Positions 45,184-54,685 of a stretch of 64,000 nt of DNA are shown here, in pieces. Position numbers and translations under genes: made by a program. Each line of letters opens with the position of its first letter. The first letter of the stretch is position 1. Under the pieces are notes generated by a model that worked only from the letters and a program-made list of their open reading frames with translations, ran no database searches and was not told where the DNA came from. The stretch covers positions 3,160,001-3,224,000 of the forward strand of contig NZ_CP073587.1 of assembly GCF_018223345.1 (NCBI RefSeq), given 5' to 3'. This DNA is from Shewanella yunxiaonensis (lineage in GTDB: Bacteria > Pseudomonadota > Gammaproteobacteria > Enterobacterales > Shewanellaceae).

Positions 45184-45240
45184 CATAAAGCTGTTGTGAC
45201 TCACAGACACTGACCCTATTGCTTGTCAGTGCCGTGCAAA

Positions 45241-47046
45241 CTAGCCGACGATTTCGACCAGTACTTCACCAGGATTGATACGATCGCCCTTCTTCACATA
45301 GATAGCTTTCACTTCACCGGCAACTGGCGCAGTCACTTCAGATTCCATCTTCATCGCTTCAGTGACCAGCAATGCCTGACCGACAGTAACCTGATCACCG
45401 ACCTTCACCAGCACGTCCACAATGTTGCCTGGCATAGTGGTGGTGACATCACCCGGACCACTCGCCTGCTTACGCTTACCATTGTCAGCCACCAGCTCGT
45501 TTAATGGTTCAAAGACGACTTCTTCAGGGAATCCATCAATCGACATATAGAAATGACGCTTGCTGGCACTCTTAATGCCTACACCAGTGATATCAATATG
45601 GTAGGTTTCGCCATGCACATCGATAACAAATTCGGTCGGAATTCCTTCAGTCTGTGGTACAGCACCGGCAGCGGTGTTGGTAATCGGCAGTAATGGTTCG
45701 GGCTCCAATGTGCCTTCAGCACGTTCCAGCAGGAACTTACGGCCAATTTCCGGGAACATGGCAAAGGTCAGCACATCTTCCTCAGAGGTGGCCAACGAAC
45801 CCACGTCCGCCCGCAGTCCTTCTAACTCGGGTTTCAACAGGTCTGCAGGACGAACATCGATGATCTCTTCCTTGCCAATGGCTCGCTGTTGCAGCTCTTT
45901 ATTGATGGCACTCGGTGCTTTACCGTAACGCCCCTGCAGATACAGTTTCACTTCATTGGTGATGGTCTTGTAACGCTCACCAGCCAACACGTTAAATACC
46001 GCCTGGGTACCTACAATCTGTGAGGTTGGTGTCACCAGTGGAGGAAAGCCTAAGTCTTCACGGACTTTGGGGATCTCAGCAAACACTTCATTGATCCGAT
46101 CCAATGCCCCCTGCTCTTTCAACTGGTTTGCCAAGTTAGACATCATGCCACCTGGGACCTGATTGACCTGCACGCGGGTATCAACGCCAGTGTATACGCT
46201 TTCAAACTGATGGTATTTCTTACGCACTTCATAGAAGTAGCTGCTGATTTCCTGCAACGCTACCAGATCCAAGCCTGTGTCGTATTCAGTGCCGCGCAAT
46301 GCTGCCACCATCGATTCTGTGCCGGGATGACTGGTGCCCCACGCCATACTGCCGATAGCGGTATCAATATTATCAGCGCCGTTTTCAATCGCTTTCAGCT
46401 GACACATTGCTGCCACACCAGCAGTATCATGAGAGTGCACGAATACCGGCAGATCGAAATTGTCTTTCAGGGCTTTGACCAATTCGCCGGTCGCATATGG
46501 GGTCAACAAGCCCGCCATATCCTTCACCGCGATGGAATCGATACCCAATGCCACCATCTCACGCGCCTGTTGCACAAACTTCTCAGTGGTGTGCACTGGA
46601 CTGGTGGTGTAACAGATAGTGCCCTGTGCATGTTTACCAGAAAGCTTCACCGCTTCGATAGCGGTTTTCAGGTTACGCACGTCGTTCATGGCATCAAACA
46701 CGCGGAAAACATCAATGCCGTTTTCTGCAGAGTGTTTGACGAACGCCGCCACTACGTCGTCACTGTAATGACGATAACCCAGCAGGTTCTGACCTCGCAG
46801 TAACATCTGCAAACGGGTGTTAGGTAATGCTTTACGCAACTGACGAAGACGCTCCCACGGGTCTTCCTTCAAAAACCGCAAACATGCGTCAAAGGTTGCG
46901 CCACCCCAGACTTCCAGCGACCAGAAGCCCACCTTATCCAGTTTCGGGCAGATCGGCAGCATATCTTCGGTTCGCATCCGAGTCGCCAGCAGAGACTGGT
47001 GGGCATCACGCAGCGCGGTTTCGGTAACAGTGATTTTCTTGCTCAT
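45241..47046 (-). CDS. Biotin-dependent carboxyltransferase subunit (pyruvate carboxylase subunit B / OadA-like)
   Basis: From ATG 47046 the protein has 601 residues. An HMGL-like carboxyltransferase domain begins TETALRDAHQSLLATRMRTE. It is followed by the conserved PYC/OADA domain and a C-terminal biotinyl domain with the attachment Lys in TEAMKMESE. It transfers a carboxyl group between biotin and pyruvate/oxaloacetate. The next gene is a biotin carboxylase, and no oadB or oadG membrane subunit is near. A two-subunit pyruvate carboxylase is therefore more likely than a sodium-pumping decarboxylase. The upstream in-frame start at 47085 lacks support. Confidence 0.9.
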   Translation of the reverse strand: MSKKITVTETALRDAHQSLLATRMRTEDMLPICPKLDKVGFWSLEVWGGATFDACLRFLKEDPWERLRQLRKALPNTRLQMLLRGQNLLGYRHYSDDVVAAFVKHSAENGIDVFRVFDAMNDVRNLKTAIEAVKLSGKHAQGTICYTTSPVHTTEKFVQQAREMVALGIDSIAVKDMAGLLTPYATGELVKALKDNFDLPVFVHSHDTAGVAAMCQLKAIENGADNIDTAIGSMAWGTSHPGTESMVAALRGTEYDTGLDLVALQEISSYFYEVRKKYHQFESVYTGVDTRVQVNQVPGGMMSNLANQLKEQGALDRINEVFAEIPKVREDLGFPPLVTPTSQIVGTQAVFNVLAGERYKTITNEVKLYLQGRYGKAPSAINKELQQRAIGKEEIIDVRPADLLKPELEGLRADVGSLATSEEDVLTFAMFPEIGRKFLLERAEGTLEPEPLLPITNTAAGAVPQTEGIPTEFVIDVHGETYHIDITGVGIKSASKRHFYMSIDGFPEEVVFEPLNELVADNGKRKQASGPGDVTTTMPGNIVDVLVKVGDQVTVGQALLVTEAMKMESEVTAPVAGEVKAIYVKKGDRINPGEVLVEIVG

Positions 47047-47092
47047 GTGTTCTTCTTCCTGAGCCGACAGCCTAACTGTCGGCAATCATCAG

Positions 47093-48508
47093 TTATAAGC
47101 CGGCATTCGCTGCAATCGCTGCCGCAATTGCTAACGCCAGTTGTTCCGGACGACGTTTTTCTGAGTAATCCATCAGTTCCGGATGCTCCTCCACAAAACT
47201 GGTATTAAATTGACCAGTGCGGAATTCCGGATTACGTAGGATCTGCGAATAGTAAGGCGCGGTGGTTTTCACCCCTTGCACCCGCATGTCATCCAGCGCC
47301 CGCAAGCTGCGGTCCAGTGCGTCTTCCCAGTTAAGCGCCCACACCACCAATTTCAGACACATAGAGTCGTAATACGGTGGAATGACATAACCGGTATAAA
47401 TCGCAGTATCAGTGCGCACACCAGGGCCGCCCGGTGCGTAGTAACGGGTAATACGACCGAAGGATGGGAAAAAATTATTTTTGGGATCTTCCGCGTTAAT
47501 ACGGAACTGCAGCGCAAAGCCGCGATGGCGGATATCTTCCTGCTTCACTGACAGTGGCAAGCCAGACGCAATGCGGATCTGCTCGCGCACAATATCAATA
47601 CCAGTGATCTGCTCAGTAATGGTGTGCTCCACCTGTACCCGAGTGTTCATCTCCATAAAGTAGATTTCATCACCGGACAGCAGAAATTCTACGGTACCTG
47701 CGTTCTCGTAGTTCACTGCCTGCGCCGCACGTACCGCCATTTTTCCGATATAAGCGCGTTGTTCCGGTGTCAGCTGAGTACTGGGCGCAATTTCGATCAA
47801 CTTCTGGTTCCGGCGCTGAATTGAACAGTCACGCTCAAACAGGTGCACGGTATTGCCTAAGCTATCTGCCAGGATCTGCGCTTCAATATGCTTAGGGTTG
47901 ATAATGCACTTTTCCAGAAATACTTCAGCGGAACCAAAGGCTTTAGTCGCTTCAGAAATCACGCGCGGAAACTGCTGCGTGAGTTCTTCACTACTGTTAC
48001 AGCGGCGGATCCCACGTCCACCGCCACCAGAAGTGGCTTTTAACATCACCGGATACCCGATGCGTTCTGCTTCTTGCAAAGCTTCTGCGAGATCTTTCAG
48101 GTTACCTTCAGTACCAGGTGTGCAGGGGACACCCGCCGCCATCATGGTACGACGTGCCTCAGTTTTATCGCCCATACGCCGGATAATTTCTGCATCTGGA
48201 CCGATAAACTTAACACCATGTTCAGCACACAACTCTGCCAGTTGCGGATTTTCAGACAGAAAACCATAACCGGGATGTAATGCGTCACAGCCCGCTTCCA
48301 CTGCCAAACTCACCAGACGTTGCGGACTCAGATAACCTGCTAAAGGATCGTCGCCCAAACTATACGCTTCATCAGCACGCTTCACATGCAACGCATGACG
48401 ATCAGCATCGGAATACACGGCCACCGAACGGATACCCATTTCTGCACAAGCCCGGATGATGCGCACGGCAATTTCACCCCGGTTGGCAATTAGGATTTTT
48501 TTAATCAC
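47093..48508 (-). CDS. Biotin carboxylase subunit (pyruvate carboxylase subunit A type)
   Basis: From GTG 48508 the protein has 471 residues and begins IKKILIANRGEIAVRIIRAC like AccC and PycA. The ATP-grasp domain has the glycine loop KATSGGGGRGIRRC, and EMNTRVQVEHTITE is the catalytic region. It carboxylates biotin with ATP and bicarbonate. GAGG nine bases upstream favours the GTG; ATG 48523 would add five residues. It lies 46 bases before the carboxyltransferase gene with a divergent LysR gene, so the two subunits form one operon. Confidence 0.92.
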   Translation of the reverse strand: MIKKILIANRGEIAVRIIRACAEMGIRSVAVYSDADRHALHVKRADEAYSLGDDPLAGYLSPQRLVSLAVEAGCDALHPGYGFLSENPQLAELCAEHGVKFIGPDAEIIRRMGDKTEARRTMMAAGVPCTPGTEGNLKDLAEALQEAERIGYPVMLKATSGGGGRGIRRCNSSEELTQQFPRVISEATKAFGSAEVFLEKCIINPKHIEAQILADSLGNTVHLFERDCSIQRRNQKLIEIAPSTQLTPEQRAYIGKMAVRAAQAVNYENAGTVEFLLSGDEIYFMEMNTRVQVEHTITEQITGIDIVREQIRIASGLPLSVKQEDIRHRGFALQFRINAEDPKNNFFPSFGRITRYYAPGGPGVRTDTAIYTGYVIPPYYDSMCLKLVVWALNWEDALDRSLRALDDMRVQGVKTTAPYYSQILRNPEFRTGQFNTSFVEEHPELMDYSEKRRPEQLALAIAAAIAANAGL

Positions 48509-48653
48509 AAATAGTGACCTCATTCATTATTAACTTGGATGATCCATGGACGATAAACCGTACTTCCATTTCTGAAATAATTAAAATTAATATTTATTTG
48601 GTTTACTATAAGGAATAAGTTATCTATTGAGAAAAATCGTGAGAAATTCCTAC

Positions 48654-49586
48654 ATGAGGATCACTTTGCGGCAGCTGCAAGTGTTCCGTACCGTCTGTGA
48701 ACAACTTTCTTACAGCCGCACCGCAGACCTGCTGGGGCTCACGCAACCCGCGGTAAGTCAGCAAATACGCTTGCTGGAAGAACTCGTTGAAGAACCCTTG
48801 TTTGAGTATATTGGAAAAAAGTTATATCTCACTGATGCCGCAGAACATTTGTTTCGTACAACGAACGATATTTTTCAGCGATTGGACGAGCTGGATATGC
48901 AATTGTCGGAGTTACGCGGCACATTGAAAGGCAATCTGCGGATTGCTGCCGAATCCAGCGCTAAATATTTATTGCCCCATATTCTCGCGAGCTTTCAGCA
49001 ACGTCACCCGGATATCCACTCAACCTTGAATGTGTTCAACCGTTCACAGCTGTTGAAGCGGATGAATGAAAACCGTGATGATTTAGTGATCATGACTAAC
49101 GTACCGGAAGAGTTATCGCTGGAATTTATGCCGTTCCTGAAAAACCCGATTATTGCGGTAGCCAATCCGCGTCACCCACTGGCGGAGCAACCGGGCCCCC
49201 TCTCGCTTGATGCGCTCCCCGCTTATACGCTGCTCAGCCGCGAAAATGGCTCCGGTACGCGCAAAGCATGTGAAGAGTTTTTCCAACAAAAACGCATTCA
49301 TTTCAACCACATCATGGAATTTAATTCGCATGAAGCACAACGTGAAGGGGTTATTGCCGGTCTTGGCATTGCCTTTGTGCCAAGACACTGTGTGTACCGG
49401 GAATTGCAGGATGGCTCCATCATCGAACTGCCCATTAAAGCCATGCCATTGTTACGCAGCTGGTGTTTAGTGCATCCACGCGGCAAGAAACTGTCACCGG
49501 TAGCGCAGGCATTAGAGGATTTCATTCGTGAAGAACGACAAGTGATCCGCGCCATTGCCGAGAAATTTGGGGTTAACCGGCCATAA
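48654..49586 (+). CDS. LysR-family regulator divergent from the carboxylase operon
   Basis: The protein (310 residues from ATG 48654) has the LysR helix-turn-helix (LRQLQVFRTVCEQLSYSRTA, then LTQPAVSQQIRLLEE) and a substrate-binding domain (residues about 90-300). A TTG at 48627 with AAGGAA upstream would add nine residues, but the ATG gives the usual N-terminus. It shares a short divergent region with the biotin carboxylase, the arrangement of pycR and pycA in Pseudomonas. Control of the carboxylase genes is inferred from position. Confidence 0.9.
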   Translation: MRITLRQLQVFRTVCEQLSYSRTADLLGLTQPAVSQQIRLLEELVEEPLFEYIGKKLYLTDAAEHLFRTTNDIFQRLDELDMQLSELRGTLKGNLRIAAESSAKYLLPHILASFQQRHPDIHSTLNVFNRSQLLKRMNENRDDLVIMTNVPEELSLEFMPFLKNPIIAVANPRHPLAEQPGPLSLDALPAYTLLSRENGSGTRKACEEFFQQKRIHFNHIMEFNSHEAQREGVIAGLGIAFVPRHCVYRELQDGSIIELPIKAMPLLRSWCLVHPRGKKLSPVAQALEDFIREERQVIRAIAEKFGVNRP

Positions 49587-49601
49587 CGGCAAATCCATCG
49601 G

Positions 49602-50090
49602 CTAACTGGCGGTTTTCTGAAAAGCCATCCGCGGCGTGCCATCGCGCACATAGATGATGCCGCAATACTGGTAGCCGTTTTTGTCAATCACCCGCCGCAT
49701 CGGCGCGTTATTCTCATGGGTATCGATACGCATGTTGCCGGTCTGCGCAAAACACCACTCCAGGCAATAGGTGGCGATACCCTTTTTGTTACTACGCACC
49801 GCAATCCGATGCAGCACGCCATAAGGCAGATCGTTGATCCATTCACCGCCATCAAGGTGCTGATAAGTAGGCTCCTGTTCCACCGCAAAATAAAAAGTGG
49901 CGACAGTTTCCCCATCATCCAGACACAGGTAACAGTGACCTTTTGTGATGCCTGCAGCAATCAACTCTCGCTGCGGATAACCATCAGCCCACTGTCCACC
50001 GTTCCCTGTTGCGACCATAAACGCTTTAGCGTGTTCATAAATCGCCATAATGGTATCGAGATCGGCCATGGTCGCTTTGGTTATCTGCAC
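49602..50090 (-). CDS. GNAT-family N-acetyltransferase
   Basis: The 162-residue protein fits the GNAT fold: MQITKATMADLDTIMAIYEHA at the N-terminus, a central VATFYFAVEQEP strand pair, and the acetyl-CoA region (VRSNKKGIATYCLEWCF). RIDTHENNAPMRRVIDKNGY then forms the typical C-terminal strand-helix. The acceptor is unknown. The start is GTG at 50090 with AGGAG five bases upstream. It is convergent with the LysR gene, with 15 bases between. Confidence 0.88.
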   Translation of the reverse strand: MQITKATMADLDTIMAIYEHAKAFMVATGNGGQWADGYPQRELIAAGITKGHCYLCLDDGETVATFYFAVEQEPTYQHLDGGEWINDLPYGVLHRIAVRSNKKGIATYCLEWCFAQTGNMRIDTHENNAPMRRVIDKNGYQYCGIIYVRDGTPRMAFQKTAS

Positions 50091-50148
50091 TGAAACTCCT
50101 TACATTTTTACCACACTACAATTATCAGCAACGGCGGTATTTGTCCGC

Positions 50149-51552
50149 TTATTCTGTTGCTGGCAACTGTTGCACATCCCAACCGCCACCGAGGGCGGCG
50201 ATCAGTTTTACGCTGGTGAGCAATTGAGTGCCAACCAGCGACAACAGATTCTGCTGTGAATTGAGACTGGTGGCCTCGGTGGTTGCCGCATTCAGATAGC
50301 TGATCATCCCGGCCTGATACTGATTCATGGTGACTTTAGCCGATTCCATGGCGGCATCCGTTGCCAGCTTTTGTGCGACCATCTGCTTCTGCAGCGCGGC
50401 GGTTTCCGCCAGATAATCTTCAACTTCGGCAAAAGCTGACAACACGGTCTGACGATAGCTCGCCACCGAGGCGTCATAAGCCGCGCGGGCGTTATCGACT
50501 TCAGCACTGTTGCGACCAAAATCCAGTACGGAGCCGCTTAATTCTGGGCCAATAGACCAGACACGCGATGGCAAGCTGAAAAGATCCGACCACGTACTGC
50601 TTTGGTAACCACCTGTCGCCGATAACGTCAGATCTGGATAATACCCCGCGATTGCGACACCAATTGCCGCATTCGCTGAGGCGACACTGCGTTCCGCGGC
50701 GGCAATATCAGGACGTCGTTGTAATAACGCCGACGGGATGCTGCCAGGCACCTGAGGCAGATGATAGCTCAGTGGTGCCGGGTCAATTTTAAAGGTTGAT
50801 GGCACTTTACCCACCAATACCGCAATGGCATGTTCATACTGCGCACGTTGCCAGGTGAGGTCGTATTCCGAAGCTTCGACACTGTGCAGCTGATTACGAG
50901 CCTGCGCCACATCCGCTTTGGATGACATCCCCGCTTTATACTGATTTTCGACAACGGTCAGATACTTACTGTAGATTTTGATGTTGGTATCGTACATCTC
51001 GATACGTGCATCCAGGATCCGTAACTGGAAGTAGTTCTGTGCTAACTCTGACTGCGCGCTTAACAAGGCATTGGCTAAATCGGCGGCACTGGCTTGCGCC
51101 GATGCGGTTTGCTCTTCGCGAGTACGACGCAGTTTACCCCAGAGATCCAACTCCCAACTGGCACTGCCGCTCACCTTCATGCTATTGGCAACCGCCGCCG
51201 AACTGCCGGAACGGGTAACCGAAGTGCCCAGATCAAGCTGTGGATACAGATCCGCCCCCGCGGCCTTCGCCATCGCCTTGGCTTGCGCATATTGCGCTGC
51301 ATATTGCGCAACATTCTGGTTATTGATAGCGACCTGTTGTAGCAAGGATGACAATTGCGGGTCCTGATACACCGCCCACCATTCACCCTTTTGCTGTTGA
51401 TCCTGTGGCTGCGATTGGCTCCAGCCCTGGGCTTCTTTGTATTGCAGGCAAGTTGGCGCCTCTGGACGTTGATAATCAGGGCCGACAGCGCATCCTGACA
51501 GCAATAACAGTGCGGCGCTAACGCCAGTTAATGTGAATTTTTTTACTATCAT
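50149..51552 (-). CDS. Outer-membrane efflux lipoprotein (NodT/OprM family)
   Basis: From ATG 51552 the protein has 467 residues. It has a lipoprotein signal with lipobox LLSGC (MIVKKFTLTGVSAALLLLSG), then two OEP repeats, including QLDLGTSVTRSG, ASWELDLWGKLRRTREEQ and RRPDIAAAERSVASANAAIGVA. It is the exit duct for the RND pump encoded just upstream. A GTG at 51564 would add four residues and overlap the pump gene by eight bases. It is distinct from the TolC gene at 25.5 kb. No clear terminator was found downstream. Confidence 0.93.
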   Translation of the reverse strand: MIVKKFTLTGVSAALLLLSGCAVGPDYQRPEAPTCLQYKEAQGWSQSQPQDQQQKGEWWAVYQDPQLSSLLQQVAINNQNVAQYAAQYAQAKAMAKAAGADLYPQLDLGTSVTRSGSSAAVANSMKVSGSASWELDLWGKLRRTREEQTASAQASAADLANALLSAQSELAQNYFQLRILDARIEMYDTNIKIYSKYLTVVENQYKAGMSSKADVAQARNQLHSVEASEYDLTWQRAQYEHAIAVLVGKVPSTFKIDPAPLSYHLPQVPGSIPSALLQRRPDIAAAERSVASANAAIGVAIAGYYPDLTLSATGGYQSSTWSDLFSLPSRVWSIGPELSGSVLDFGRNSAEVDNARAAYDASVASYRQTVLSAFAEVEDYLAETAALQKQMVAQKLATDAAMESAKVTMNQYQAGMISYLNAATTEATSLNSQQNLLSLVGTQLLTSVKLIAALGGGWDVQQLPATE

Positions 51553-51556
51553 CAAC

Positions 51557-54500
51557 TTATTCACCTAAGTGCATGGGCTCACGGGTGCCGTTGTCACGGC
51601 GAATAATACGGTGCCACAAGCGGCGGGAGGCCTGACTCATGCGATCCATGTACAGATACACCACCGGGGTAGTGTACAGTGTCAGGATCTGGCTGATCAC
51701 CAGACCGCCACAAATTGCAATCCCTAATGGACGCCGTAAATCGGCATCACCACCACTGTCCAGCGCCATCGGCAGGGCGCCGAAAAATGCCGCCAGAGAG
51801 GTCATTAAAATGGGGCGGAAGCGCTTGATACAGGCTTCAAAAATCGCCTCCTCAGCCGTCAAGCCTTTGGAGCGTTGGGCATCCAGGGCAAAGTCAATCA
51901 TCATGATCGCGTTTTTCTTCACGATGCCGATCAACAATAAAATACCGATCAGCGCAACCACGGTTAATGGGGTACTGGTCAGCTGCATCAGGATCAGCGC
52001 CCCAATCCCCGCAGACGGCAAGGTCGACAGAATGGTCAGTGGCTGTACATAGCTCTCGTACAACATCCCAAGCACGATATACACCGCCACCAGTGCCGCC
52101 AGGATCAGCAACGGAATATTGCTGATGAAGCTCTGTGCCATCTGGGCATTACCGGCATAACTGGCAGCCACGGTTGTTGGCAGCGCAATTTTCTGCAGCG
52201 CCGTTTGAATGGCCTGTTGCGCCTGCGCCAGGGTATAGCCGTCATTGGTATTAAATGCGATGGTCACGGTAGCCGAATGTCCCTGGTGCGCCACCGCTAA
52301 TGGTGCGTTACCGCTGACAACGTGGGTAAAAGCACTGATAGGGATGACATCACCGCTGCTATTCACGATGTGCATATTTTGCAGCACTTCAGAATCGCCG
52401 GTGTAATCCTTGGTAAGGCCCATCACCACATAATATTGATTCAGCGATTGGTATAAGGTGGCAACCTGACGTTGGCTAAAGGAGTTGTTCAGCAACATGT
52501 CGAGATCTCTCACCGAGATCCCTTGCTGTTTCGCAGCATCACGGTCAATCACTAACCGCACTTCCTGCCCACCCACTTTTAAGTCAGAATCGACCCCGCT
52601 TAATTCTGGCAAGGCCGACAGCGCATCCTGTACTTTGGGCGCCCAGATTTCCAGCAGATCCAGATCATCCGCCTGCAAGCTAAGCTGATAGCTGGCATCA
52701 GCGCTGCGGCCACCAAAACGCAAATCACTAGCTGCGCGCAGGAAAAGCCGTCCGTCAGCATATTGCAACGCCTTTTGATACAAGCGATTAGCCACTTCTG
52801 AGGCACTGGCGGTACGCTCTGAGTACGGTTTCAGTCTGATGAAGAAACGTGCTTCGTTACGTGAGCCATGACGGCCACTACCAATAGAGCCCATCACGCT
52901 GGCAACTGCTGGGTCGGACTGGATCATCTCGGAGTATTTTTTCAGCCGTGGTTTCATCATCGCAAAGGATGTGCTTTGATCGGAACGCAAGCTGCCAAAA
53001 ATAATCCCGGTATCCTGGGTGGGAAAAAAGCCCTTCTGCACCACGGCATACAGGTAGAAGTTAAACATGATGGTAATTAACAAACTCAGCAACGTCAGCC
53101 GTCGATGTTTCAGGACAAAGTGCAGCGATGTCTGGTATCCCCGATGCATTGCGGCCAAAAATCTTTCAATGGCGCGATAGAGACGGTTGGGCGTCGAAGA
53201 CAGGGTTTGCCGACGTAAAATGCGGGAACACAGCATCGGTGTCAGCGTCAGCGACACCAGCATGGAGATCAGCAATGACACGGTCAGTGTCACGGCAAAC
53301 TCGCGGAACAAGCGACCGACGATGCCCCCCATCAGCAGCAGCGGAATAAACACCGCCACCAGCGACAAGGTCATCGACAACACGGTAAAACCGACCTCTT
53401 TAGAACCACGCAGCGCCGCACGCACCGGCCCATATCCCGCTTCAAGATGCCGGGAAACGTTCTCCAGCACAACAATAGCGTCATCGACTACAAAGCCGGT
53501 GGCCACAATCAGTGCCATCAGCGACAGGTTATCCAGGCTATAGCCCAGCAGATACATCACCGCAAAGGTACCGATAATCGAGATCGGCAATGCCAGTGCC
53601 GGGATCAACAAGGCGCGGCCGTTACGCAAAAAGACAAACACCACCGCAATCACCAGACACACGGCAATGATCAGCGTATTTTCCGTTTCATGCAGCGATG
53701 ATCGAATGGTGGGCGAGCGATCCATCGACACCACCAGCTGCGTCTGTTCTGGCAATAACTTTTGAAACAACGGCAACTGCGCTTTGACGGTATCAATGGT
53801 TGCCAGCATATTAGCGCCGGAAGCTAACATCACCGCGATGTTAATGGCTGGCTTACCGTTGTAGTAACCGATGTTGTACTCGTCCTGCACACCGTTATAC
53901 ACATCGGCGACATCGCCAAGATGGATAGCCGCACCGTTCACATAAGTGATGACCAGTTTTTTATAGTCAGCAGCATCCTGCAATTGATCATTACTGTTGA
54001 TAGCCCAGGCATAACGCTCAGTCTGGATAATGCCTTTCGGACCATGTGAGGTAGCGTTGGTGATCGCCTGACGCACCGTGTCGAGTGAAATGCCGTAATG
54101 AGTCAGTGCCTGTGGATGCAGATCACCCCGCACAGCCGGTAACGAACTCCCGAAGATAGACACAGAGCCGACCCCCTGCACCTGTGAAATGCGGGTTTCC
54201 AGATTACTGGCGGCAAAATCGTACAACTCAGCCGCGGTTTGTTTGTCAGAGGTCAGTGCCAACATCATGACCGGTGCCGAAGACGGATTCATCTTACGGT
54301 AAGTCGGTAAGTTGGGCATGGAACTCGGTAACAGACTGCGTGCCGCATTTATCGCCGCTTGCACATCGCGGGCAGCACCGTCAATGTCGCGATTCAGGTC
54401 AAACTGCAACACAATACTGGTAGTGCCCTGAGAGCTGGATGAGGTCATTTCATTGACCCCAGCGATTTGTCCCAGCGCTCTTTCCAATGGAGTGGCAACG

Positions 54501-54685
54501 GTTGCGGCCATGGTTTTCGGGCTGGCACCGGCAAGGCTAGCCGACACCACAATCACCGGAAATGACACCGATGGCAATGTGGATACGGGCAGCAATCTAA
54601 AGCCGAGCACCCCGGCCATGATCAGCGCCATGGTCAGCAGCCAGGTAGCCACCGGTCGAAAGATAAACAGCCGCGAGAAGTTCAT
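51557..54685 (-). CDS. RND multidrug efflux permease, MdtC/MuxC-like
   Basis: The 1042-residue inner-membrane transporter has 12 expected helices and two large periplasmic loops. Typical RND motifs are visible: ATPLERALGQIAGVNEMTSSS, GFVVDDAIVVLENVSRHLE (the helix-4 Asp pair region) and GIVKKNAIMMIDFALDA. It exports drugs using the proton gradient. Its ATG overlaps the stop of the preceding RND gene by one base (TAATG). Being the second of two RND genes after the fusion protein fits MdtC. Confidence 0.93.
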   Translation of the reverse strand: MNFSRLFIFRPVATWLLTMALIMAGVLGFRLLPVSTLPSVSFPVIVVSASLAGASPKTMAATVATPLERALGQIAGVNEMTSSSSQGTTSIVLQFDLNRDIDGAARDVQAAINAARSLLPSSMPNLPTYRKMNPSSAPVMMLALTSDKQTAAELYDFAASNLETRISQVQGVGSVSIFGSSLPAVRGDLHPQALTHYGISLDTVRQAITNATSHGPKGIIQTERYAWAINSNDQLQDAADYKKLVITYVNGAAIHLGDVADVYNGVQDEYNIGYYNGKPAINIAVMLASGANMLATIDTVKAQLPLFQKLLPEQTQLVVSMDRSPTIRSSLHETENTLIIAVCLVIAVVFVFLRNGRALLIPALALPISIIGTFAVMYLLGYSLDNLSLMALIVATGFVVDDAIVVLENVSRHLEAGYGPVRAALRGSKEVGFTVLSMTLSLVAVFIPLLLMGGIVGRLFREFAVTLTVSLLISMLVSLTLTPMLCSRILRRQTLSSTPNRLYRAIERFLAAMHRGYQTSLHFVLKHRRLTLLSLLITIMFNFYLYAVVQKGFFPTQDTGIIFGSLRSDQSTSFAMMKPRLKKYSEMIQSDPAVASVMGSIGSGRHGSRNEARFFIRLKPYSERTASASEVANRLYQKALQYADGRLFLRAASDLRFGGRSADASYQLSLQADDLDLLEIWAPKVQDALSALPELSGVDSDLKVGGQEVRLVIDRDAAKQQGISVRDLDMLLNNSFSQRQVATLYQSLNQYYVVMGLTKDYTGDSEVLQNMHIVNSSGDVIPISAFTHVVSGNAPLAVAHQGHSATVTIAFNTNDGYTLAQAQQAIQTALQKIALPTTVAASYAGNAQMAQSFISNIPLLILAALVAVYIVLGMLYESYVQPLTILSTLPSAGIGALILMQLTSTPLTVVALIGILLLIGIVKKNAIMMIDFALDAQRSKGLTAEEAIFEACIKRFRPILMTSLAAFFGALPMALDSGGDADLRRPLGIAICGGLVISQILTLYTTPVVYLYMDRMSQASRRLWHRIIRRDNGTREPMHLGE

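Noticed and set aside
45241..48508. Oxaloacetate decarboxylase sodium pump
   Set aside because: No beta or gamma membrane subunit is present, and a biotin carboxylase is coupled instead.
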